Assembly (NCBI GenBank): GCA_015680685.1
Contig: MNCI01018059.1
Location: 1,405,063-1,469,062 of the forward strand
Length of the DNA stretch: 64,000 nt
Direction: 5' to 3'
Source of the DNA: Gnetum montanum
Taxonomy: Eukaryota; Streptophyta; Gnetopsida; Gnetales; Gnetaceae
Translations under genes and position numbers: made by a program
Shown: positions 49,271-59,386 of the stretch, one piece after another
Numbering within the stretch: the first letter of the stretch is position 1
How the letters are laid out: every line of letters begins with the position of its first letter
Notes under the pieces: model-generated
Databases searched by the model: none
Told to the model about the DNA's origin: nothing
Seen by the model: the letters and a program-made list of their open reading frames with translations, nothing else

Positions 49271-50000
49271 GTAGGATAGATGATAGTTTGAAAAATTTAT
49301 TTTTCGATCTTTCAAGCCTCAAGTTCTAAATCCTTGCACTTACTTTTGAAAACATATAGAGCATTGAAACCTCCTACTATTCTTTCTTTGATAAACTTCC
49401 CCCACATGTAATTGTTCATATAAATGAGACCCACATATTTAAAAGAATTTACTATTTGCACATTGGTACCCCTAAAATGGAAGTTATAATAGGTATTTCT
49501 TTTACCCAAGATCATCAATTTCATTTTATCCACATTCACTTAAAGACAAGATAAGTGACAATAATTTTCTAAAATTTGCAACATATGTTACATACCTTTT
49601 GTAGTAGTAGAGATCAAGGCAACATCATCTGCATACAAAAGAAGATTCATTGATTGGGATCCAATTTTGATAGCATGACTATTTTGCTTATTGCATAATT
49701 ATTCCTACATTTCATCAATAAAGATACCAAAGAGAGTTGTACAAAGAGGACAATATTCCTTAACTCCAATTTTTCTTTGGAATTGAAATTTTTTCTTTGG
49801 ATTGTTGTTTGTAATTTCAATAATCACTTTTTCATACAATCTTTGAATTGCTACAATTTAATCTCAATGGAGACTAATTTTATGCAAGTAGAACCTTATT
49901 TTTATATAAACCATTAAATCGTATGATTTTTCATGATCAATAAAATAAATAAATAAATTTTTATTAGGCATTTTTTGAAACTTTATATAGTATCTAAGAG
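49271..50000 (-). mobile_element. LINE copy B, reverse transcriptase part
   Basis: Minus-strand RT relic. The catalytic box YADDVALIS is at about 49604-49650. The C-terminal motif region GTNVQIVNSFKYVGLIYMNN is in the open piece 49312-49539. It continues from 23512 and is broken again at 50000 by element G. Confidence 0.75.
49996..50000. other. Target-site duplication AAGAG (left copy)
   Basis: The right copy is at 52863-52867, directly after the 3' LTR of element G. Confidence 0.85.
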
Positions 50001-50772
50001 TGATGAGTCATGGTCTGTCAAGCCTAGTTATCGAAGCCCTATTATCGAAGCCCTAGTACAAGATATGGTCTGTCAGGCCCAATTATTGAAGACGTGATAT
50101 CACGTACGCGATATCGTGGCCTACCTCAATTTCTATAAATAAGAGGCAGCTTTCCCTGTTCTAAGAGTTAGTTTTTATAGTTGAGTTTTGATTTCATTTT
50201 CTATTTTTTCCTCTTAACCCTTTTCCTCCCAGTGTATGCCTGAAGTGTGGTGAATGTAATTGTATGGCATCCTTTATTCGAGTGTGGCGTACTTGGACAT
50301 GCACGTGAACAAAAATAAAGATCGAGATTACTTCATCATTGCAACATTCACTTAGATTAATTATTTATTTAATTGTTATTTACTACTTTCCTAGTTAATC
50401 TCTTCTCACCCTTAAACTCCTATTAAATGTGGAATGAGTACAACTTGATTACGAGCATTTAAGTGTGACTACTTGGTAACCCAGTAGCGTACCTAGGATC
50501 TACACTTGGTAATCCCAGTAGTAGTCATGCACAAAGTCCTAGATGTGTACGGATAATTAAGGAATGAATGCTCATCGCACTTAGTCTAGCTTAGATTCTC
50601 TCTCACCCTTTCTCTCTTAGCTTAGTTAATCTTATTTTCCATTACCTTCAGGAGTAGCGTTAGCATAGGACCACATCATACACCTCACTTTGGACTAAAC
50701 CATTCGTGACAAAGCTAATACTAGTCCAGGTGGGGAGACAACAAACTGTGACCTAAGGCTAACTATCTTGGA
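50001..50772 (+). repeat. Gypsy G 5' LTR, truncated
   Basis: Starts TGATGAGTCATGG. TATA stretch CTATAAATAAGAGG at about 50131-50144; GATATC repeats at 50090-50125. Homology with the 3' LTR ends near 50772. Confidence 0.8.
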
Positions 50773-51361
50773 ACAATGGGTGAATGACACGTTAATCATG
50801 CCTTACACGCAGGATTCATTGTGCCCTAGGTCAATTACCTCATGTCCCAATCTCTACAATCCCTTCTATACCCTGTCTCATCTCATTGTTCATGGAGTTG
50901 TGGCTCATATCTCGTATAGCATAGAATTATTACCTCATTCCGATGGTATCTACATGTGTGTGTTTTGTGAAATTGGTATGGATTACATTTAACCCTTATA
51001 GTGCCTACTAACATTTTAAGCTGTGTTTATGTAAGGGCATTATAGGTTGGAACCTACTTTGGGGAGGACCCACTTGCGTGACTTTTGCAATTTGTACTTG
51101 TTGCATACCACCACATCATCTTATACCCTCTGAGTATTTCATTGTCAAATCTATTCTTTCCTTTGTCATCATTTTATCAAACGTTTCTCAAAAACTTGGT
51201 CCGACATTAAACTTTTAGGGCAACTTCCTTGAAAAATTTTTCTAACTCTAAAATCACACTAAGCAAAGAATTCAACATTTATTAAGGGCAATGAGTAAGG
51301 TATGAAATCATTGAACTTTTTTCAATAACCTTACTAACAATTGATCTTTTTGTGATTATAG

Positions 51362-51800
51362 ATGACCCCTAAAAGAAGATGACAAGGAGGACCTTCTCAA
51401 GGTGCAACCAAACAACTAGGGGGAGGTAGAGGCTAGGGACTTCATGCAGAACATGTAGAGAAAGAGGCACAATCACTTAGCATCCATCATGGAACTCCTG
51501 TTACTGCATAACCTATCCAAGAAAAAGGTGGAGAAGTCAGGGCCCAAGCCTATGAAGAGGAATGACGGCTATTTGTGGCATAACATGTCAAGGCCAATCA
51601 AGTGTTACCGCAACTGCCATGTTCATGGAAAGTGCCGACTTCATCAAACATTGGAACATTAGCATGGACGGCTCATAATCTTTGGATAAAAGAGGAGAAA
51701 CATCAAGCGCTTCTTCAATGGTATCAATCTTAGAAGCTTGATCGTGTAGGATAAAGGAGAGGCACCCATAGAGGAGCCACCACTACCGGGAACCCCATGA
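51362..51800 (+). pseudogene. Subfamily III second ORF relic in element G
   Basis: Start MTPKRR at 51362 aligns with the ORF starts of B and D. Stops follow within about 15 codons. The portion around 51560-51700 matches the distal end of B's ORF (47970-48110), so an internal deletion has removed the middle. Confidence 0.45.
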
Positions 51801-51976
51801 GTTCCACAAGTTTTGTCTTTTGTGTATGTGTCCAAATTTTGTTTAATTCTCCATTGTGGCATGCATAAATTCCTAGTCAGTCAATAATCCCATACCTATC
51901 CACTGTGTAATTAATTGAACTTGTTCCTCACTTTCTTTGACTTGAGGATGAGTTGTTATTTAGTCGTGGGGGTATG

Positions 51977-52862
51977 ATGAGTCATGGTCTGTCAGGCCTA
52001 GTTATCGGGGCCCTGATACAAGATATGGTCTATCAGGCCCAGTTATCAGAGTCGCAATATTGCATTAGCCACGATATTGTGTCTGCCCCCGCGATATCGC
52101 GTACACGATATCATGGCCTACCTCAATTTCTATAAATAAGAGGTAGCTTTCCTTGTTCTAGGAGTTAGTTTTTAGAGTTAAGTTTTGATTTCAGTTTCTA
52201 TTTTTTCCTCTCAATCCTTTTCCTCCTAGTGTATGCCCGCAGTGTGGTGAATGTAATTGTACAACATCCTTTATTCGAGTGTGACGTACTTGGACACACA
52301 CATGACCGGCAATAAAGATCGAGATTACTTCATCATTGCAGCATTCACTTAGATTAATTATTTATTTAATTGTTATTTACTTCTTTCCTAGTTAATCTCT
52401 TCTCACCCTTAAACTCCTATTAAACGCGGAATGAGTACAACTTGATTACGAGCATTTAAGTGTGACTACTTGGTAACCCAGTAGCGTACCTAGGATCTGC
52501 GCTTGGTAATCCTAGTAGTAGTCATGCATGAAGTCCAAGATGTGTACGAATAATCAAGGAACGGATGCTCATCGCACTTAGGCTAGCTTAGATTCTCTCT
52601 CACCCTTTCTCTCTTAGCTTAGTTAATCTTATTTTCCATTGCCTTTAGGAGTAGCGTTAGCATAGGACCACATCATACACCTCACTTTGGACTAAACCAT
52701 TCGTGACAAAGCTAATGCTAGTCCAGGTGGGGAGACAACGAACTGTGACCTAAGGCTAACTATTTAGGTGCCACAACTAGTCCGTCTACAGAGTTCGACC
52801 GAATTGTGCGTGTAATGCTCCTATTTGTATGGTTGAGTGTAGGGGTACCTCGCCACTCATCA
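51977..52862 (+). repeat. Gypsy G 3' LTR
   Basis: About 886 bp, preceded by the tract gtgggggta and ending CTCATCA. TATA stretch near 52130-52143 and GATATCG repeats at 52095-52115. Confidence 0.85.
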
Positions 52863-54760
52863 AAGAGTAACTAAGTGATTAATAGTGGAATAGTGGAGTG
52901 ATTTTGTCTAAAACCTACTTGACATCTTATCCTAATTTAGTTAACTTAAACTCAAGTACTAATTCTCTTTTCTAGTAGAGTGTCAAACAACTTAGCAAAA
53001 ATATTACTCATGATTATTATTCGATAATTGTTCAAATTATTTTTATCTCCCTTTTCATATAACAAGATAACTTTACTAATTTTCCATTGTTAATCTTCTT
53101 ATCCTTGATTTATTGTTGAATTTAATCTATGTCAAATTTCTCTATGAATAGCAGGTTTGTCCCCTTTAATAATTCTACATATAATCCATCTAAATCTACA
53201 ACTTTGCCAAATGCTAGTTTTTAAATACTTTTTGTGACTTCCTTAAGGGTAAATTGGAGAGATGCTTATTGTACAATAATAGTAGAATTAACATCTTCTT
53301 CTATAAATAGATATTATTTTAAAACACACAAATATTTTGAAAAAAAAATTAAACGATAAAGAAGATTTATGATGAAAATGTTGTCAAAACAGTCTAGGGT
53401 CCTTTTTAATGTTCCAAGAAAATTATTCCTGCTACTCCTTAATAAATTTCCTTCTTTTAGATCTAATGAAGCATTTGTATACCTTAACTAAACTTTTTGT
53501 ATGACTCTTATTTGCATTTTTAATATTTCATCTAGCTTGCATGTAATTTTTGTTAAACCAAGTCTTCTAAGCGTCGTGTTATTGTGAATGCATAATTTTC
53601 TTAGCTTTATAACCAAGATTTATTAAAGCTCCTAATGTTATCTTTCAAGAGTCCATATGTTATGTGTTGCATCCATATATTTCTCCTTGACTTCTAAGTT
53701 AACTCTATGTTGAAATTATGTTCTAGTCTTGTTTTTCTTTGTTTAAGAAAAAATTGGAATTTGCAATCAAAACTCTACATGATCATGGTAGGCCTTCATT
53801 ATCTTCTCCAACTTTCAACTCCTTATAAATTCAATATCTTCTTAAGAACATAAAAGTAAATGAACATAAGAGTTACCTTGATGTTTTGTGAAAGTAAATG
53901 ATGAAGATTAAGGAAATCTAACAAGGCCATTGTAGATGAGAAGATAAAAAATTTCGTGCATTCTAATAGTTATTGACTCATCTTATTAATAATTCTATTT
54001 ACAAAATGTTATATCTAACTATGATCTTTAATAATGTCTAAACCACTAACATTATGTTGGTATTGAATAATTTTTGTTTATTGTGAACTTAAATTAAAAT
54101 CTCCTAAATAAATAGTGAGCCTTTTTCCTAAAATTCTACAATATCTTTATTTAAAAACTAAAAAGGATGACCATGAGACAACTCTATAGAATCATACAAT
54201 GTAGCATCTCTAGGGGAAAAATAACATATGGCAAGGAAAGCATAACCATATTAACATAAGATTTTTAGTCAAACATATTATTTATGATCATTGATTTTTT
54301 CTAAAAGCACACAATTTTCAAATGATCTCCTTATTAACATTGCATGCCACCAGAAGATTTGCCTCTTCCCCTTATTCTTGTGCTTCTTACAACAAATTTA
54401 ATAAGAACACGAACTACAAAATCTACAAAACCAATATCTTCTCAAGTTTCAACAAAACCAAAAACATCAAAGCTACTAAAGAAACTAGTGTTATTGAATG
54501 AAACAACTTTATTTGTAATTCCACCATCTATATTAAGAAATCTATATTTTATAGATATGTTATTTGAATAATTTTTAGAATAGTGCTTATCTGTAATTAC
54601 TGCCATGTTGTTAACATTTAGGTATGCTACAAAATGCTCTTCACAACTTGCCTTAACATTTATCCATTGGTTAGTCCCTTCTTCAAGCTCCTTTCTAGTA
54701 AGATCCTCATTTATCCAAACTCTTTTCTCATTCTCAATTTGCTTCAAGTGGCTTTAATGT
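52863..54760 (-). mobile_element. LINE copy B, RT start and endonuclease part
   Basis: Continues LINE B after element G and matches LINE A (19116-19636) up to about 53400. Beyond that, the minus strand around 54040-54260 reads like an APE-type endonuclease (LAICYFSPRDATLYDSIEL), typical of plant L1-like elements, but with stops. A 101-codon open piece at 54442-54747 may belong to the same ORF. The right boundary is uncertain. Confidence 0.65.
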
Positions 54761-54767
54761 CTCACAA

Positions 54768-54960
54768 CAATAAGGTCTTAACCTAGTGGTAAGACTCTTG
54801 ATTTGGAAACTTTAAGTCACAAGTTATAAAATTTTATGTGAACTATTTATAACTTTCTTAACCAAAACTTAACTTTTTGGGCTATGAGATTTAAACCCAA
54901 ATCTCATAACTTTCATATTGAAACAATGATAAATAGCTCTATATCAAAGCTCACACAGGG
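54768..54960 (+). repeat. Possible tRNA-derived SINE remnant
   Basis: taaggtcttaacctagtggt followed by aagactcttg resembles a polymerase III A box (TRGYNNARNGG-like), and aagtcacaagttataaaat 20-odd bases later resembles a decayed B box (GGTTCRAATCC). Spacing and order fit plant SINE heads. The tail is not defined and no target duplication was found. Confidence 0.35.
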
Positions 54961-55259
54961 GATTGGTTGTAAGATGGACTTAGGTCCTAGGGAAAGAGGT
55001 AGCATAAAAAAATGAAAGTATACCAAATAGATTAAAATTTTTATTTTCAAAAAATCAATACAACTCTTAATTTAAAAGATCCGCGAATATGATTTTTTGT
55101 TGCAAAAGTAAACGATAAAAGTTACTCCAAGAATAACGAGCATAAGATAAACCAATTTGAAAAGTTCATACTATCAAGAAATGATAACGTCACGACATTA
55201 ACCTCCTTTTGATTTGATATGCGGAGTACACAATCTATTTAACTTTTTGTTATCCCCCG

Positions 55260-55600
55260 TATCTATGTTAGACTTTCAAGCTAAGGCAATCTATGATCAC
55301 TTGAGCCAGCTCAGCCCCGCACTCGAAGAAATGCATTGAGGAATACCGTTGAGCTCCTAAAAATGATGGGCATATGCCTGCATTCATTGATTCCCTTTTG
55401 GAAACAAGATCGATGGTAGTGACGTGTCTGAAGTCATATTCCTTGTTTTCCAGCAAGGAATACTAAGTTACATCATACTAAGTTACATCATGTGAGCCTT
55501 GCGATTTTTGAATACCTTCTTCACAGTGTAACAATCTTGTCACATAACACGTTGTCGTCTGACATTCCAAGAGTCCCTCAAAACAAATTCAGAGTCGGGA
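55260..55600 (-). pseudogene. Unrecognised coding-like fragment in the giant intron
   Basis: A 62-codon minus-strand frame (55268-55456) includes FLGAQRYSSMHFFECGAELA, with base composition and residue mix more gene-like than the surroundings. The neighbouring sequence to 55600 reads LEFHPDSEFVLRDSWNVRRQ in another frame. It may be a decayed gene fragment or a piece of a transposon. I do not recognise the family and assign no function. Confidence 0.3.
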
Positions 55601-55611
55601 TGAAACTCAAG

Positions 55612-55830
55612 AGGAATATGTCTCAGAAAAGTTCTGAAACATGTAAGTTCTGAAACACCTGTAAATCAACAATCTGTTATTGTTAGCAGGTGACTTGAGC
55701 AGTTTTTTCGAATACTTCAAACAGGTAACAGGAATATGTTTTAGAAAAGTTCTGAAACACCTGTCAATACACAATCTGATATTGTTAACATGTGACCTGA
55801 GCAGCTTTTTCGAATATTTCAAACACGCAA
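55612..55830. repeat. Tandem duplication, about 115 bp unit
   Basis: Two diverged copies (55612-55729 and 55730-55830) share gttctgaaacacctgt, then caatctg.tattgtta and gacttgagcagttttttcga. It lies in the intron ahead of exon 2. Confidence 0.7.
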
Positions 55831-55856
55831 CACTGTTGGAAAAGGTAAATAGCACT

Positions 55857-55962
55857 CCCTTGCTCCACTCACGTGGATACCACTAGGACTACCAGTTGAG
55901 CCCTTCACACCCTTGCTCCACTCACGTGGATACCACTAGGACTACCAGTTGAGCCCTTCACG
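55857..55962. repeat. Perfect 53-bp tandem duplication
   Basis: The unit cccttgctccactcacgtgg... at 55857-55909 is repeated at 55910-55962 with no visible difference, which suggests a recent event. It contains a CACGTG hexamer in each copy. Confidence 0.8.
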
Positions 55963-56385
55963 AAAATCAGGACATGTGCAGTCCATGTGCAGGGGACAAT
56001 ACTGATTAACCGGCAATCTGGACGCACACGATGTGACAAGAAGATTCTTCAATGGAGGACTCAAAGGCAGCTTGACAATGTTCTTCTGAAAATTCTGGAT
56101 TGCAATTGATAGATTATTTTTTAAAAAAAATCTGTGCAATACTACACAGACCAGTCTGTCAACGACTTTTTCTTCATCTTTCGCCCTTATGTTCCCTATC
56201 TCTTTGCCTTTTCTTAATAGTCAAAAACTCAAAATAGTTGTGCTACGTTACACACATACTAAAAACCCATCTTTCCCATTTGAAAATGAATTTACAGATG
56301 AATGTCTTGCGATTTGCATAGATTTATGTTATTTTCTCTGTTGGAGCTCTCAACTAAATTGCTTGCGGGTTTTTGGGTTTTGCAG

Positions 56386-56491
56386 TTACCTGGAAAATGC
56401 TGAGAAGACAAACGCCGATGCTGCCAAGGAAACTGTGGGTCAGTTCCTTCAATCTCATGGATACTCTAAGGAGTTCCAGCAATTTTACCTG
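56386..56491 (+). CDS. CFA-synthase-like exon 2
   Basis: Acceptor gttttgcag and donor acctg|gtaatat. The first base completes the codon split by the giant intron, then YLENAEKTNADAAKETVGQF and HGYSKEFQQFYL follow. This fits the family directly after exon 1 with no residue missing, so 21917 and 56386 belong to one gene. Confidence 0.85.
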
Positions 56492-56593
56492 GTAATATTT
56501 TCGTTAATCTTGGCTATCTTAATTTTATTTTTCTGGGTTTTTACTGGCTTTTCAATCCGGGTTCTTACCACGCATGAAATGAAATGTTTACAG

Positions 56594-56695
56594 CGTCCGA
56601 TGTGCGCCTCCATATGGTCGTGCACTGCTGACCAAGTTTTGGGGTTCTCGGCAGTTTCTGTTCTTTCCTTTTTCCACAACCATCACCGACTCCAG
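56594..56695 (+). CDS. CFA-synthase-like exon 3
   Basis: 34 codons in phase 0. Encodes MCASIWSCTADQVLGFSA and FFHNHHRLQ, a well-conserved stretch of the family. Flanked by tttacag and gtttgt. Confidence 0.85.
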
Positions 56696-56835
56696 GTTTG
56701 TAAATTTGTTTATGCAAAATCATTTTCAAAAACTATTTTTGAACCTTAATTTTAGGCCAAATTCAGCTCATACATCTCTATTAGTTCATTTACGTTTGCA
56801 GCCACTTTTGCGCTGATTAAATTTCGTTGATGCAG

Positions 56836-56895
56836 ATAACAGGGCCTGCACAGTTGTTCACAATCAAGTCTGACTTTATCTCATTCAACAACCAG
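56836..56895 (+). CDS. CFA-synthase-like exon 4
   Basis: 20 codons, phase 0, encoding ITGPAQLFTIKSDFISFNNQ. The family usually has a Trp-rich W.T/W sequence here; this copy has diverged. Splice sites tgcag and gtgcta. Confidence 0.75.
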
Positions 56896-56994
56896 GTGCT
56901 ACACATAGACTAAGGACTTGCAGTATCTTGTACAGGATAATCATCTTTTGGATTTTCACACATCAAAGTCTCTCATGATATCTTTTGCGCACAG

Positions 56995-57064
56995 ATTGTC
57001 CAGGAACTCAAGAAAAGAAACTGCGAATTAAGAATTGGGGGTATCGTGGATCACATCTCAGTTA
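56995..57064 (+). CDS. CFA-synthase-like exon 5
   Basis: Encodes IVQELKKRNCELRIGGIVDH. To keep frame with exon 6 the donor must be gtgacc at 57065. The better-looking gttagt at 57061 would give the wrong phase, so the donor is uncertain. Confidence 0.7.
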
Positions 57065-57207
57065 GTGACCGAGATAATTTTTGGAAGAGTTTGCTATAGC
57101 TTACTTAACTTAGCAGTAAAAATAGTTTTGGAAGCAGAAGATATCTGGAATTTTTTCAAGCATGGTAAATCAAAAATATGAATTGAATGAGATTCGAATG
57201 ATTACAG

Positions 57208-57352
57208 GTGTAGTAATTGGTGCAAATGGCATTGAAGAAAGCTTTGAAAGCTGCATTCTTACCAGCAACGCGCATGATGCATTGAAATTGTTAAACGACT
57301 CTGCGACATTTGAGGAGCGGAGAGTTCTTGGTGCATATCAGTATACTATTAG
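57208..57352 (+). CDS. CFA-synthase-like exon 6
   Basis: Encodes VVIGANGIEESFESCILTSN then AHDALKLLNDSATFEERRVL, the segment in which the family places a dinucleotide-binding amine oxidase strand. Donor ag|gtatga, phase 2. Confidence 0.85.
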
Positions 57353-57566
57353 GTATGAAAACAATTTTCTTTTACAGTTTTGCACCTGTTAAATTATCTC
57401 TCTTTTAAAATTCAAATAAGCTCAGCCTCATCAGACATTTCTGGAAAATGTAATTTTTTGCTAGTTGTGATACTTTATCCATGTCTAAAAGCTTGATATA
57501 TGTTGCCATTATTTCTTGGTATTCGTTTGATTAGTTAGTAATTATCTAATTCGTCTGCTGTTGTAG

Positions 57567-57690
57567 CAATGTATACCTTCACATCGACAAAATTTTCATG
57601 CCCAAAAGCACAGCTGCCGGGAGTGCATGGAATTTTATTGGAAACAATCAAAACAATGGATATGTCACATACTGGCTTAACACATTCCAG
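57567..57690 (+). CDS. CFA-synthase-like exon 7
   Basis: Encodes NVYLHIDKIFMPKSTAAGSA followed by WNFIGNNQNNGYVTYWLNTF, the most recognisable block of the family. Sites tgtag and gtacat, phases consistent on both sides. Confidence 0.9.
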
Positions 57691-57834
57691 GTACATAAAT
57701 TACTGATTTTTATGACATTTATGTCGTTGCATTGCTTTCAAACAATGGATATGTATGCATTATGTAGTAAAGGTAAACTAAATTATATTGAGGAGACAAT
57801 TTTGTTCTCTTCTAATCAATGACATGTGTTGCAG

Positions 57835-58001
57835 AATTTGGGTGCCACAGGCAGATCTTACTTTATGACCATTGACTCACCAAGTCGTCCTAGAGACAAT
57901 ATTTCTAAATGCATTTCCATCTACTGCTGCAGCACAAGCTGCAAAAGAACTGGCTGACATTCAAGGAAAGAGAGGCATATGGTTTTGTGGGGCATACCAA
58001 G
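57835..58001 (+). CDS. CFA-synthase-like exon 8, frame-broken
   Basis: Begins NLGATGRSYFMTIDSP in one frame and ends FPSTAAAQAAKELADIQGKR, GIWFCGAYQ in the next. The frame must change near 57890-57900, and the Lys-Trp-Thr-Thr-Gly-His segment expected between the two parts is missing. A small deletion explains both. It ends with one base of a Gly codon. Confidence 0.8.
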
Positions 58002-58273
58002 GTATATCAAAATGTCTTTTTCATTGGATACTAGTTTACTATGTCATTTTATACAAACACATGCTAACATTGATTTCATGGAGAACTTCCATGTTTGCAA
58101 ATAGGCTTCGTGGACTGCATCTTCATGTTCACGTATTATACTGCTTAGCTTATGCATCCTCTTTGATTTTTAATCAAAACAAATGTATATATGCTTCACT
58201 AACATTTCACCATTCCACTTGTGTTTTTGTGGATTTCTAACAGTGCTAATCTCGTTTGCCATTTTCTTGTCAG

Positions 58274-58302
58274 GGTATGGATTCCATGAGGATGTCTTGA
58301 TG
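58274..58302 (+). CDS. CFA-synthase-like exon 9
   Basis: A 29-base exon encoding GYGFHEDVLM, completing the FAD-contacting motif begun in exon 8. Sites tgtcag and gtacgc. Confidence 0.85.
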
Positions 58303-58503
58303 GTACGCCTTCTATCAAGGTTTTTGTTATCCTTGATGTACTTTAGAATAAAATACGAAGTTCATGAAGTGTCATATACATTTAAAAAAACCAGGGGGAA
58401 ATACATTGATGAATCCACCTTGACATTTAAAGCAGGGTGGTAATTTTGTTCAGTTTGTTAGAAACTAATGTTACGTACATTATGCTTTTTCTTGATACTG
58501 CAG

Positions 58504-58652
58504 GAAGGTGTGCAGGCAGCATATGGCTTGCTAGGGGAAAGGCAAGATACTTTGTCATTCAAGAAGCAAATGCTATTGTCATGGAGTGATGCTGGCGCTC
58601 GCCTGGTAGTGACTGCTTTCTTCAAACAGTTTGTTAAAGCAGGTTACATAAT
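58504..58652 (+). CDS. CFA-synthase-like exon 10
   Basis: Encodes EGVQAAYGLLGERQ and GARLVVTAFFKQFVKAGYI, the end of the oxidoreductase half and start of the linker. Donor gtaagt, phase 2. Confidence 0.85.
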
Positions 58653-59038
58653 GTAAGTAAACAATAGAAGATACATATAGCTGCACTTTTGCATAAAACT
58701 ATATTAGCTTAAAGAGATAGATACCAATACATTGAGAATTATAGCAGACCATTGGAGAGCTTAAATCAGGCATTAAAGACTTCAAAATGACTTATAGGAC
58801 CAAGAGCAACTGTGATGTTACCTTGAAACATTTTCTGCAATAACTCTTTTCACTGATACTTTTGATAGAAGCTAAGGCCCAAGGTTAATGTATGATAAAC
58901 AAAGAACGCTGCTCTTAGATAACAGCTGATGTAAACTCATCTTGATAGAATGATTGCTAGAAATAGTATTTATGTATTGAATTATGAAGCGACTGGGCTA
59001 CTTTTCCATAATGCCTTTTGAATGTTTTGTCATGACAG

Positions 59039-59141
59039 ATTACAAGAAGATGGGGGTGCCATTACACGATTTCAAGGGAACATAGAAGAGTGCAATTGAA
59101 AATCTATTCTTCAAATTCATGACCCGGCCTTTTATTGGAAG
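59039..59141 (+). CDS. CFA-synthase-like exon 11, with stop
   Basis: Encodes LQEDGGAITRFQGNIEECN, then TGA at 59097-59099, then KSILQIHDPAFYWK. Relatives have Leu at the stop position, so one base change would explain it. Sites gacag and gtactg. Confidence 0.85.
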
Positions 59142-59293
59142 GTACTGACTATGTGCTTTTTTGATTTCTATCAAATGTTTGTTGTGGGGTTTGCTAAGTA
59201 GCAAACCATTTTTTTTATTTTAGTCAAAAGCACATAAAACTTAACCTAGTGAATGAGACGCTTTTCTAAAGCAACACTCTTTCAATCTTTCAT

Positions 59294-59386
59294 GTAACAA
59301 GAGCGGATATTGGTTTGGCAGATGCATACATTGATGGGGATTTCACCTTTGTAGACAAGGAAGAGGGTCGTCTGAATCTCCTATTG
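59294..59386 (+). CDS. CFA-synthase-like exon 12, acceptor doubtful
   Basis: Encodes (VTR)ADIGLADAYIDGDFTF and VDKEEGRLNLLL. The expected acceptor directly before 59294 reads cat rather than cag. The only nearby AGs (59300-59303) would give the wrong phase. The acceptor was probably lost by mutation. The donor gtacat is intact. Confidence 0.75.

Larger units (their letters stand above)
50001..52862 (+). mobile_element. Gypsy element G (subfamily III), gag deleted
   Basis: A 2.9-kb plus-strand element with an AAGAG duplication. The 5' LTR (50001 to about 50772) has lost its last roughly 95 bp, and the primer binding site and gag are gone. The interior starts abruptly with sequence matching element D (reverse of 37260-37560) and runs through the start of the second ORF (ATG at 51362) to the 3' LTR at 51977-52862. 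One internal deletion from within the 5' LTR to the non-coding region explains the structure. Confidence 0.8.

Noticed and set aside
56189-56749. 186-codon plus-strand frame as an independent gene
   Set aside because: It reads through intron into exon 2 and on through the next intron; only 56386-56491 is coding by family comparison and splice sites.
56189-56749. Processed retrogene origin of the host gene fragment
   Set aside because: Introns with GT-AG sites and consistent phases are kept between exons 2 and 14.
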